DNA from: Phytoseiulus persimilis
Taxonomy: Eukaryota > Arthropoda > Arachnida > Mesostigmata > Phytoseiidae
Direction of reading: 5' to 3'
DNA length: 64,000 nt
Assembly (NCBI GenBank): GCA_037576195.1
Contig: CM075102.1
Coordinates: forward strand, 11,594,001-11,658,000
Part shown: positions 48,901 to 60,456 of the stretch, in pieces
Position numbering within the stretch: position 1 is the first letter of the stretch
Layout of the letters: each line of letters starts with the position of its first letter
Position numbers and translations under genes: made by a program
Notes under the pieces: generated by a model
The model's database searches: none
What the model saw: only the letters and a program-made list of their open reading frames with translations
What the model was told of the DNA's origin: nothing

Positions 48901-51388
48901 AGTTCTTGTAAAAGCGTGTCATTACAGTTCTCAGAAAGTCCTTGGAACTCTGTATCGAACTTGTCGCGCTCTCGAGAACACTGCATCCATGAACTCTATC
49001 GAGGCCGATGAGAGATATTTCAACGAGTTGTTCTGCTTGAATGGTTGGGAGAGAATGAAGACCAAGGCCATCGAGTTTGTTCGCTTGTACGAGCGGCTAC
49101 TAACCAAGATCATGCAAGGAATGGGTATCCAGAGCGAAGCCGAGATCATGGTCAGCGTAGTTAACCAGGTGGGGAAGTACATGTCGAACAGTTTCCATGA
49201 AATGGAGGAGCTCCAGGAAGTGCTCGAGCGACAGGTCAGTGAGTCCGACGAGGCTTCTCGTGTTGAACATTCGCATGTCAACGCGCACCCCACAGAGTCG
49301 AATCGACTGATCGCTGATGTTATTTTCCGCCGCAGCGTGCTTATCTGAATAAGCAGATGAAGAAGAAATTCGAAGAGATGACTGGGAAAAACGAGGACAA
49401 CGAACGGTATCTCGCGTCCGCGTGCTACATGATAGTGTACAACCCCCCCGACGGCGAGAAGTACACTCACTTCTATGGGTGAGGCAAAAAGCTAGATCGA
49501 TCGCTCCGAAGGGTTCGAGTTTTGAAGTCCCTCTCCGTGGACTTTGGATCCGAGCTCCCGTCACAAGTCTTTCGACTAGAATTCTCGAAGTCCTGGAAGC
49601 TCTATGTCAATTCCAGAGCACCATGGATACTCTTCGAGCAACTCACGCACTTTCGCAAGCTGAATGACGATATCATCATGGAGATCCCCAACTGTCCTCT
49701 GGCGGAACGTATCAGAAAAGCAATCAACGATGATGAGACCATCGACATTGAAGAGAAGGAAACGATGAAAGCAATGATGAAGATCGTAGATTGGGCGAAA
49801 GCGGAAGGTCTTTCGGGCGCAAAGAAGGGAATAACATGCTGTAATCGGTGTTTGCACGACATCTTTGAGGAGAGCCAGCAAGCCGAGATGGTGAGCTTTG
49901 ACTTTGGGTCTCCTATAAGCTTGTCATTCGGTCCAACTCGGTGGAAGCTGACCGAATCGGAAACGTGAGGCCCACAGAGGAGAACGGCACTCGATGTCGC
50001 TGTCAAATCCCCTTAGAAGAGTCGAATCAACATCGAGATTCTGACTTCAGGAAGTTGGGGGTTGAGGATTTCAGTTCAATATTTTCGTACACCTATAGAA
50101 AGAAATAACAGAGAGATCACTAAGATTGGTGATGGATCGAATCTGAACTCTTGGTATCCTCTTGGTATCTGCCTCCTCCACTCTGTTACCAACGGTCAGC
50201 TCCAATGAAGTGTCGAGAGTGCCCGAGTTCTACCCGCAGTCAGTTTGCGGCGATGGATGGAGGACGTACGCTCCCATGCATCGTCGCAATATAGGACTAC
50301 CGAGGCAGATTCCGTCGGCGAATCGCATTATCGCGCGCGAGTTCTTCGACAAATTCGCTTGCGTTTCCGTGTCCGTCGTAACAGCCGGTGATTGTCGCAT
50401 GCTCGATTGTCGGGAGCAAAAATCACGATTTAGTGTTGTTTTTGAAAAGGAAATCGATCCGAGCGCCGGCGCAAGCGTCCTACTCTTCATCCGTTATTGC
50501 GCTCTGGACTTCAGCCGCAAAGCTGAATCGCTGCAGTTCTCAAAATGCGTGGAGAAGTGCTCGATGCACAAGAAGGATACTGCCATGCTTCATAGGATGA
50601 CCACGACGGCGATCGGAACCTACAGCGCTCTGGCTGTCAGCGGCGATGTATGCGCCATCAAAGGACTGCTGTGCGGTAGAAACCACTCGAGGCACGTGTC
50701 GTGGTCCGCCAAACTCTGTTCCCCTGTAAGAGAGGACATTTCTGCGAATTATTTCGAGCTAGCCTCATCCGGATAATCCTGAATTATTCACTGGAGCCAC
50801 CTGCGCCCTCCCTCTCGTTGACTACAGATTCAGTAACCCGTTTCAGTTGGTTTTGGATGTTCGTGGGGTCAGAAATATCGATTTCTTCGACAATCACAAA
50901 AGAGACATCGAGGAAATCTTGAAGAGATGGTGCGATGCCGAACCGGACGATCGAGTGAGTAAATTGCACTTCGCCTACTAGCAGACTATTGGTTGAGGCC
51001 CGTGTGCGCGCCCGACTTCTCCCCTCGGCAGGGAGAGAGTACCAATGATGGAAAAGTTCTATGCATCGACAACAAATGCCATATATGGGGCACTGGAATA
51101 AGCCCATCTGGTGGGGGACTCTATCCACGGGGCTGTTTAAACTTCAAGCTTGGAAGCGAAATATAAGTGAAAATGAAGCCTAGACTTCTGATGTTTTCAT
51201 TTTTGACATTCTAGATCGAGTTCGATTTCAACGATTCAAAAGGCAACGACCGGGTTGGATTGATTGTCGAAGCCGGAGCATGGACGCGTCAGAAGCTGGA
51301 AGAACGCCTCTACAGCTCAGAGGCGAGGATCTTGATCGAAGATCTCAAGGATGAGCTCACGTCAATGGGCAAATTCAAAGGTGAGTGA
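36982..51388 (+). CDS. Cellular RNA-dependent RNA polymerase, copy 2 (about 20 exons, one 7-kb intron)
   Basis: Paralogue of the gene at 24,539, same orientation. Exons: 36982-37524, 37688-38164, 38334-38455, 38577-38834, 38948-39131, 39219-39329, 39405-39561, 39783-39916, 40026-40170, 40265-40534, 40646-40831, 41108-41313, 41401-41623, 48638-48791, 48928-49234, 49336-49478, about 49520-49890, about 50309-50725, 50847-50954 and 51215-51388. All catalytic motifs are present: PYTFSDGIGKISK is split as in copy 1, and SDLDGDEYAVLW codes DLDGD at 41,260-41,274. No premature stop or frameshift was seen in the phase-checked exons, so it could be functional. It differs from copy 1 by scattered substitutions (for example LLVSFVRDEKN versus LQVSFVRDETN) and a 12-codon deletion in exon 11. 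The 13th intron is 7,014 bp of minisatellite, which could impair splicing or transcription. Stop TGA at 51,386. Confidence 0.9.
41650..48480. repeat. Expanded 45-bp minisatellite filling RdRP copy 2 intron 13 (about 150 units)
   Basis: Roughly 6.8 kb of tandem units, mostly 44-46 bp, on the consensus CTGACCATTACTTTTCAAGT / CTGGAGGGGTGATTCCGGGA / CCAAT. Unit variants (CGAGACC versus CGGGACC, ATCACTTTCC, CGGAGCAATC) are arranged in blocks that recur, giving higher-order periods of about 491, 663 and 2,273 bp. Because 45 is a multiple of 3, the minus strand stays open over long runs, encoding a 15-residue repeat of the type GQIGPGITPPDLKKY (longest open run 47,667-48,389, 240 codons). The array is bounded by the same edge units as the short array in copy 1. 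Confidence 0.95.
43430..47747. repeat. Higher-order tandem duplication inside the minisatellite (offset about 2,273 bp)
   Basis: The block about 43,430-45,474 recurs at about 45,700-47,747 with an offset of 2,272-2,273 bp. It is almost base for base identical, including rare unit variants such as the CGATCTGACCATACTCTTC unit and a CAATCTTACC mismatch. One copy has an extra G in a G-run near 46,110. Divergence from neighbouring sequence begins at 45,475 / 47,748. Confidence 0.9.
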
Positions 51389-51598
51389 TGGATTCAAACG
51401 GACCATAATTAGACTCGCCGCGGCTCGGCTCCCAGATTTCTAATGTTCAGGTGTTCTCATAGAAACGAAACTCCGGTTCCATCAGAACCTTCATCGATGA
51501 TTCAATCCGGAGCCCATAACTAGCACGGTCAGCTACAAGATCAGAACGAATGACTGCTGAGTGTGCAATAGCGGATGGAGCCAGAACCCCAGTCCTGA

Positions 51599-51604
51599 AA
51601 TAAA
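51599..51604 (+). terminator. Polyadenylation signal of RdRP copy 2
   Basis: AATAAA in GTCCTGAAATAAATTC, about 211 nt after the stop, homologous to 33,971. Confidence 0.6.
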
Positions 51605-52119
51605 TTCTTGTGACCCCAAACACTCGTCCACTCTACATTCGATGTGGTTCTCATGTTGGTGTTCTTCGTGTGCGGGGGATATGAGTGGGATCACTCCAGA
51701 GAATCGATCGCAAACCCACGCTCTAGAGATTTCGACGCGACTGAACGCGGCTCCAGTTTCTGGACGGTGTAGCGGATTAACATCGCCAAAAACGGTAGAA
51801 GGGAAGCCCATTCTTCCTCTGAATAATCGGTTCTTTAAGCTGGCGATTTTCGGGTGCGGGGAGGGGTCACGGAAAGTGGAGAGGAGGAGATTCAGATACA
51901 AATCTTCGAAACTGAGGAGATACCCTTAGCTGACTGGGCCGAACGACGTGATCGTCTGGGAAGCTCCTCGTTTTCAATCCAGCAGGAGGCAGAGACAGCA
52001 TGAATCCCCACCGCCGACGAGAGTTGTGATGCGATGGATTGCCGCGGTGACCGAACCTCGCCCCAACCTCGATCTCGTGGAGATAGCCGCTGTCAAGGAC
52101 CTCTAGGTAGCGAAGCTCT

Positions 52120-52330
52120 GGCCTTTCGAGGGTCTGTACACTATGAAAACTCGCGTGACCGCGGCGCTGTATCTGCGTACTCCTTTCTTCGATGATGGAA
52201 CCGAGAACAGCCGTCCACAATAGGGTCCGGTCCACGCCACACCTGTATTCCCGCACTCGACTCGTTCGCTCCTGCCGTCGGCGAACGCTGGCTACGTCTT
52301 CGACAGGAGTCACGGCAGAACTGATGAAAC
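52120..52330 (+). repeat. Third, partial copy of the duplication unit's 5' flank
   Basis: Similar (roughly 75%) to about 35,940-36,120 in unit 2. Shared blocks include GAGAAC followed by TGTCCACAAT-like sequence, then TCGTTCGCTC, GGCGAACGCTG and CTACGTCTTC. No RdRP exon follows it, so the third unit is truncated. Confidence 0.7.
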
Positions 52331-55300
52331 GCATCTTCGGCCTTTTGGGAAGCTCGGGTTGAACTTGTTGATTCCCCTGAGGGAGCGCCGGGACCGACAT
52401 GGCTGCGGTCCAGACCTCCGCAGGTAACTGGTCATCTCTCTCACAGAGCTGGCTCGACTCTGAGGGCGACTCTTTGAGATCCCGTTCAACCATCCTCTCT
52501 CCTGGTTCGCATCAAGGGCTCTCCAGCTCCCGATAGCTTCTCGGACACACCGGTTTTCAAAGAGGACGCTGTGGAAGAGTCGAACTTGGCAAAATTGCCC
52601 GACTGGACAGCTACGCACCAACAGTTTGCCGCTCATCAGGGCGTCACCGAGCGAGCGAAAGAATTCCGATGAACGGAACCGAATGTCTGAAACAACCATT
52701 GCAACAGCTGGGCTCGATTGTCGTTCAGACTCTATCTGCCGGCGTCTAATTTGGACTCAACAGAGCAGAAGCACGGCTATGTTCGTAGAGCTCTCGGTGC
52801 TCTGATTCCAAGAAGTTTCCGGAAATTCTGCTGGTCAAAATAGGGGGCTATGTGGGGGTAATCGTCCCCATCGAGCAAGCTTCGCTGGATAACTTTCGTC
52901 GAACTTACCAGATTACTCAGATGCACCGGGAGGGTATAATCTGGCTGCACCACAATGAAACGAGAGATATTAGCCCAAAGTCTCAGTCTCACGAGGATCC
53001 AGAACATGCTCATCGCCTCATGCGCCGAAGTCTATTTGCCTCCAAAGGAAGACCGCCTCTCACAGCAAGGCCCAGCGCTTTTCTGTGACCCCCTAGACAG
53101 GGTCTCATTATCTGAGGGACACGGCTGACTTTGCTCGCAAGGTTGATGTCCCGACAGATCTTGTCAAAATGGGACACTCTAACGAACATAGTTTCCTTTT
53201 GGAAAACAAGCAGCGAGTGCTAGAACCGAGTCCAGACCGTATTGATTATGAAATATTCTGAATGTAACATCCTATTTTCGCAGTGAAGCGTAATGACAGA
53301 ATCTAGAGTTCATTCCCGGACTCGCCCCGGAGTAGAATCGCAGACGCTGAGGAACTTCTCCGCGCACTGAAATCCGCAAGAGCTTGCTCAGCCGGAACGC
53401 CCCGGTACCAAACCAGCGAGTGATCCGAGTAAAGCGTTGTGCTGTACAGTATGTCTGAGAACATGAATTCAGGTTGCGGAAGAAATTCCTGCGTGATTTC
53501 GCGATGTTTCGATGTTTTTCCACGGGAAACGAGGCCATTAAAGTCGATGCCCGCATCGCGCCATTCCAAGTTTTGTCTCTAAGCTTTAGTTGTTGAAGAA
53601 AAATCATCAACCCTTCGCTCTCGTGCAAGATTCTGGAAAGAGCGACAAAAAACACCAAGTTTTCATTCTACCACATGGTTAACTTCATGATTTAGGAGTT
53701 CCGCATATCTAGTGGGGGCCTGGCGGAAACTCTATGATCACTTTCCGTGTTGGCTGAATGAAGAAAACCTGTAGCGTAACCACGCACTCATCACCCGCGA
53801 TGAAAAACATACGGTCTCAAGAAAAAATGCTCCGGAGTTCCTGCTGACCGCGAATTCAGAGAAATGATGACATGAAGAGCCATCGTGTGAAAAATATTCG
53901 CTAGCCGTTTCGCACTCTTTCCCCCAGATTCATCGTTTGAGAAGGACGTGTCCTCCAAAGTTCGTCCCATAGGGTCGGGTCGACGATCACACCAAGAAAA
54001 CCACTACGACAACTTATTTGGACTTGAACTTCACTGACCCGATCTGCGCCGAGAAGAGAGTCGTATTTCTCAGCCCAACTGCAGCGAAGGGTCATCCATG
54101 TCAAAGGTCTGTACAGTAGTCTTGGTAACGAATGGACAGGTACGAGTCCCTGGAGAATTTTTTATGCTAGATTCGAACGCTTTCCGGCAGGAGGACCTTG
54201 CTTTGCAGCGAAGTAATGGCTCGGTGCCGGTCTTGAAAGGAATGGTTTAACGATCGGAAAATCGTTGTGCCGGAGTCAGCCGCGTGTTCTCCTGATCGTG
54301 CTCAAATGGGGCGTCTGTGAGGCTCATGAGTGCCACACGAGTACATATATGCAAGAAATTGGCTGTTCCCAATAACCGATTCCTCAGAGGAGGGGGATCG
54401 AGTCCGCCGCGGTCTCCATCGATCATACAATCATTGAAAGATTAGTTCAAAGCATTCCAAATTTTCGAGCTATTAGCTACTGAGACCAATATTCTTCAGG
54501 CGGAAGTTGCCGTTTCCCGTGGAGGCGACGGAACTGTGAGGAAACATGTTTTATCGCTTGCACGCCGTTTGTGTACTCTCTCTCTCTCCGTTATGTGTAC
54601 TCGATGTACCGATCGTTGTCTCGTAGCGAGTCAGTTTGAAGCAGGACACGGGCCGATTTTCCAGGCTGCTATGTATTCAGCACGGCCGCGAAGTTTCCGA
54701 AGCACGAAACATGCTCGTGTTAAAATATTTGCTGTCGCAAGAGAGGAAATCGACGGTATTCTGTGTTAAGTAATGCGTGGACTGGGTCCCTAAGTGGTTG
54801 AGGCCACGGCTCTTGACAATGTTGGAGTATGTCAGCAATGACCCATGATCAATTAATCCAGAGTGGCTCGAGGTAAGCCAGTCTTCGTCGAGGCTTTCCC
54901 GGCTCAGAACTTTTCGTTTTCAACAGGAGTATTCTCTCGCGAAGACCGTGCATAGTCTGCAGTCCAGAAGCGAAAGTGGTCCTGTCCTCGAATCAGAGAT
55001 ACGAACTCATCAGAAATAAACATTTCGCTCTGCGTCACGCAACACGCGACGAGGTGGACGAGTTACAGAATCCTCGTGGAGCACGAGGTAGCTTCAGCAG
55101 ATAGCCCCCATCATGGGGAGCACACGCTGAAGGCAATTTCGCGTGTTAGATTGTGACGTCCCCCTTCTCCTGAATGAAGATAGTGAGTCCGACGGACTCG
55201 CAGGCGAAGCGATCCTGGAGACTTCGATGGAAATCACGAGAGCCCTCGAATACGGGAAGACGGCACCTCCGATGAAATCCTTGCCCTCTTGGCGAGCTCG

Positions 55301-58300
55301 CTTCCCGCCGGTCGGCGAGCGACTCTGTGAACCCCATCTCGGATTTTTTCGTCTTGAGTTCCAAGAATACTGCTGAAGAGCTTTCCGAACTCGTTGGTTT
55401 CTGCGAAGGTTTCGTCCATTTTATTGGAATTTCCAGCTCAGGAACTCCTTCGCTCCCTCTGGCCGCACCGCGCTCATCAGTGACAGCGATGCGAGCGCCA
55501 GCGAGGGCACAGGCGACCGTCGAACGCATCATCGTCATCCCTGGAATCAGTTGAGAGGGATTTTTGAACTTATGGTACCCGATTGATTCTCCATCGATCG
55601 ACTTAGAATCGTATATTTGACTCGCAGATCTCCTCCCGATGAAACATGCCACGAAGTCCCTATACCAGGTTTTCTAAACATAAAACATATCGGTACCTCG
55701 CGAGCAGGGACGGACCGTGACGAAGTGCCTTTCGGGGCGGCGAGAGGTATTGCCGCCCGTCATGCGAGTTCGCTCGATCCCATGCACTAACAACCGAAGT
55801 GATACGGGTCGGTCTTCGCCTCTGATGAAAGACGTGCCATCAACGTTATCCATCAAATAGCTCAAGAGAGCTATCCGGAGCTTCAAAGCACGTAGAATGG
55901 TTCAGAAGTTTGGTCCACGTTACTCGAATTTGAGGGAACGGTGCTGAGTGACGGGAACGGGAAATCCCGCTCGGTTGACGGTTCGTGAATATGAATGAAG
56001 AGACCTGTCGCAGGAAACGAGCTCATATAGCGCTCCGTATCCACTGATCTAAAATCGGGTGCCGAAAAATGTCCGAACACCGAAGTGCCGCGGACAGACA
56101 ACGGTCCTTCGGATCGGTAGATCAGCGGAAAACTCTGCAGGACCCGCTGACCGATCCGGCTCCTGCCCGACTGCTTCTTTCAACTCTCGTTTCGCGAGGC
56201 CGGAAGACATGAAAGTGAGACAGGAATGCGACGTTGAGCTGAATAAACTGTTCTCGGCGATTTATTTCAGAACATTGTTCCGCCAGAACAGGAGGCGTGT
56301 CGCTCGAAAATTGCGAGCAGCGACCACAGGCAATCTTCCCATGGAGGATCATCCATGTGGACTCTCCGTAGCGCGCAATCATTCATCGAAGCTGCACATT
56401 TGTCGCTGCTAGAAATCTGGCAACGGACTTCGCGGCGGAAAACAGGCGCTCCGTGCGGAACGCTCAAGTCTCGGGTTTAAGGCGCATTCGGAACAAGAGC
56501 TGTACGAATGGTCTCCTCCGGGGTCCTCTCCTCGAGTCGATGTTCGAGATTTTCTTCTCTTTTCCGGCGGCTCAGTGTGCGAAGTGGGCAACATAAATTT
56601 GAGGTGAATGCTCGCGGAGGAGTCGGGATCAAGAATCCAACATCTCTCTGCGCAGCTCCTCATGCGCCTCAACAGGAACGTGCTGTGCCGTAATGCCCGT
56701 TATACATACGACCAGCCGACCAACCGGGCGGGCGGATGTCATCTGCCAGCGAAAGACTTCGTAAATCTTCCTCGAGGACTTTCACTCTTTGCTCTCGTCT
56801 TCCGGAACGGACTGCATACGAGAATGTACAGGACGCCGACTGTTTCTCGCAGCTGTTGTGCAACACCGGGTTTCAGGCTTTCCCGACTGGAATCTCTCGG
56901 TCTTGGATCGGCGACGACTTCATCATGTTCAGACAGAAGACTTCCTCTATCAGACCCGAGATCGGTGGTTCCAGGAACCCACGTCCATTTTGCGTTGAGA
57001 TTCCTCCGGGAAGATATTTCTCCTTTGCTGGAGATGAACTCGCAACGACGACACGAACGTTTCGCTAAAGCTGACCGACCCTGACGCCAGGCTTCGATGA
57101 TCCTCACAACCTCGACGAGCCCGGAGTGAGATTCGGCTTCGACGATGTCAAATTCAACTCCCGGAACAGATGCGAACTAACCGGCCGTGCCATTTTCCGG
57201 GAACAACGTGTGAAAGCATCAGATTACGCCGATGCCCGCACCTCGGAGCGCTTACCAGTACAGAGTGAAACGAACATATCGTGCCGAGAGTATCGAGTCG
57301 AACTCGCTGTTGCTGGGCGGATGAGGAACCATTCGGAGGTAGCAGTTGAGCGGTCACGCTTTGGCTCAATGAAAACAATCTGCAGAACATCAACCAGTTT
57401 TGTTTCGATGCATCAGATTCGCACGAAGCCGGACGGTTGTTCAAAACAGGTGCACTGGACGCTCGGCATGAGACGTGCTTTTGATTGAACTCGTTCTAAA
57501 ACCTGTGTCCGAGGACGTGACCTCTCGATATTACGGAAATCCCGCGAGAACAACCCGTCACAAGCCGTTCATGCGTCGGGGACTCCATGGGCCGAAGCTC
57601 CAGTCCCATAAAAGAGACGACATCACGAACAATGCGCGGACGACGACACTGCAACACAATTCAACCCGTCCGCGCGGAAACAACCAAGTGCACCCGAATC
57701 AGTCGAGTCCGCTAGCCGCCCCCTCCGCCCGGAAATTCGGGTTTCTGTTCAGAGGAATGCGAGGTACTTCAGAACAATAGCATCTGGAACGCAGCAGCTC
57801 GTGATCTCCAACGTTGTCGAAGGAACGGCTGGATCCCTCGGGTTTCTGCTCTTTTGCCGAGAGAAACGGTGTCAAGAGCAGCAACCAAAACTCGTCACGG
57901 TGTCTCCGAAGTCTCAGTGCCTACGGGGCAGCTGACAGGCGGAGAGACTTCAATCTTGATTCGTTGATTCCTGGGGGAACGGAGAGGTTCGCGCGAACAA
58001 TGACAACTTCGTATCTGCGAGGCGGCCAGCACGGCTGTCAGCCTTGCGTAAGATGGATGCACATTTGAGACTCCTAACCGTCGTTCCGATTCATGGCTGC
58101 ACGCGCGCTCATGAAGCTGTAACACGGCTCCTACACGGAACGACACAGATATCCTCGGAAGTGGCACTGCCGGGGTAAATTCGACCCGATGCATCTCACG
58201 CAGCGAGGAAACTTTGTTCCGCCAGCTGTGCAACAGATCTTTATCCTCGAGCTTCCCATCTAGCGCTCGGGCAGATTGAGAACCGTTGGCGGCGTCTCCA

Positions 58301-59622
58301 GGGTGCAATGGCAGCGTGAGAGGCATCGGTGAGTAGATGGTCTTTTCCCACCTGTTCACAACTGCCTCGACCGCAGGGACTCGATGGTTGATCGACTGAT
58401 GGACGACGCGATCAAGAGGCCACTCGCAAGGCTCCGACACGTTATTAACAAGCAGGCCGTCCGTGTCCGCTGTCTATAATTAATTTTCTTCTGCATGCTC
58501 GCAACCGCGCGATGGAAACGCATCCTGGTCCCCGGCGACAGTTGTCGGTGACGAGATCTCACTCGAAATCGGAGGTCTTCAGGGAACTTGGGATGGACAG
58601 AGCCATGACGAGCAGGATTCATCGCAGGATTCGAGCGGACTCCTTCGGTTTCGATTCAACCGCAGCCACGGTGCTCGGCGCTGTCGGCTCGGATAACCGG
58701 ACACTGACTTCCCCAAAAGCCGAATGAAAACTCTTCATCGGTTATTCCTTTGCGAATCCAGGAGCCGGGCAATCCCTAGGCATGCTCGGCTGCGTGCGGT
58801 GAAGAGCGCGTCCGCCGATCTGGAGGGCGCCGAGCAATATGGCGGAGTCGCTGAGTTTCGGCAACACTTGATGTGGAATTTGAGCGGCCGTCCCACGCGG
58901 CGGGCAGGCGGACGCACAAACAAGCCAGCGGTCGGAGATATCGTCGGTGTTTGTTCTGTGAGAGAAGCGGCGCTCCGACGAAGATGAGTTATTTCATTTC
59001 AGAGTAAGAGCAGCTGTGTTCTTGCCGTGCTATGAACCAGTTTGCCTTTGACGTGCGGCGTTGACAGCGTTGTCGGAAATCATGAGCTGACGGAATGCTT
59101 TCTCGCACGCGAAAAATGTACTCCGCATTCCTCACCGTTCCTTCGTCCCTAGCCGATGCTGCCGCTGAACAATTGTGTATCACAAACACCATTCCAAAGT
59201 TCGCGTTCTCTGAACTCGGGGACCTTTTGTCTCCCAAAACAGTACCCCGCGCGTCGTCAGAACTCACAGTTGGAGTCAGAAATGAGGAAACTCTCGAAAT
59301 TCAATTAGTTCGGTTCCTTCCGGCTTGCGGGGAACTTCATCTCGCCATGAAGGCTAATCGCTCACGCCGTTTTTGGCAAAAGGATGCAAGAGAGTCTCAC
59401 GAGTTCTCAGGGAGTACGACAAACGCCCGGACATCTTCTTGTCCTTCCGGTTCTCAGGAGTCTGCTATGAAAGGTCCAATTCTCGGTGGTTGGGAAAAAT
59501 GCGTCCGGTTCGCAAGAAACGGCCAAGAAATCCGGCCTCGCAGTTGACTTCGCGATCTGACAATGAGACCGAGCGGCTCTACCACGGCGACGGAACATTT
59601 CCAGAGATGGCCGTATCGGGCT
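52331..59622. other. No gene recognised
   Basis: Many frames of 60-180 codons occur on both strands (for example 52,310-52,699, 55,146-55,652 and 57,895-58,440, all minus). None shows a recognisable domain, signal peptide plus body, or a splice-consistent model. One minus-strand piece near 52,909-52,945 ends at a consensus donor GTAAGT and could be an isolated exon. A short CT microsatellite lies near 54,577. I see no RNA gene or transposon ends. Confidence 0.4.
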
Positions 59623-60456
59623 TCAAGAGCCGAATGTCGAGAGACCAGCTCCACCTCGAATCGATTCTCTCATGCATACTCCGCCGTTTTTTAGACGCTC
59701 ATTTTCGGTGGCCTCGAGTTTTCCCAGAGTTCCGTTTGACGGATCGTGTGATGTTGTCTCGGCCATTTGGCGGTCACCACTTGCTATGCTCACGCTTGGA
59801 AAGACACTCCGTTCTGGTTTCCGGAAGTAGCTAGCCGTGAGACACTTCGAAGTCTCTGGTGCAGGTTCAGCGAACTGCAACTTCCAGCGAAACTCGCACT
59901 TGGTAACCGACGAGGCTCTGAGGATCCACTCTTCGGCGGAGAACCGGCTTGCCAACCTTCTAATATTCTCAGCCATCCTATTGAGTTGGTCACCGTGTTC
60001 TTTCTCACAAATCATACAATGATACCCAACATCAGTGATTGTGACCATCACTTGGAGGGAACATGCGAACGCGTGTTCGGCCCATGTTCGGGAGATATTC
60101 CTCAAATCGGGCCAGTAGACATTTATGAGTTTCCTATCGGTTTCAATTTTCAATGGAAACCCCGAGCCCTGGAATCCAGTTCTGTGGCAATCCGAGTCCT
60201 TCGTGCTCAGTTCCAAGGAAACATCCCGTTCCTTTTACTTCGATGCGTTTTCGACGCTAATGCTGCGAGTGTGAAATCTGCAACAGGCTCTGCCCGGACA
60301 TGTACCCGGTTTACGTCGATCGAAGTGTCTAAACATCGGAGTCCCGTGAACCGTCCATATTTGGCATGGCCTCCACGGATCCGGACAGACAACCTGCTTA
60401 TTCTGATTATGTATGTACATTTATTCCTCGTTCGATCGGATTTCCTCAAGGTATAG
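59623..60456. other. Long overlapping open frames on both strands, unassigned
   Basis: The plus strand is open for 229 codons (59,767-60,456) and the minus strand for 197 codons (59,623-60,216), overlapping by about 450 bp. Neither resembles a family I know. The minus frame contains a Cys/His cluster (YHCMICEKEH). At most one can be coding, and the overlap may simply reflect base composition. Recorded as the longest unexplained frames in the right third. Confidence 0.3.

Larger units (their letters stand above)
35865..51760 (+). repeat. Tandem segmental duplication, unit 2 (RdRP copy 2 plus flanks)
   Basis: Direct repeat of unit 1, longer by about 5.2 kb overall because of the intron 13 minisatellite. 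Exons match one to one with unit 1 and have identical lengths, except exon 11 (186 versus 222 bp). The 3' UTR similarity reaches about 51,760 and continues into a third partial 5' flank. Confidence 0.9.
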
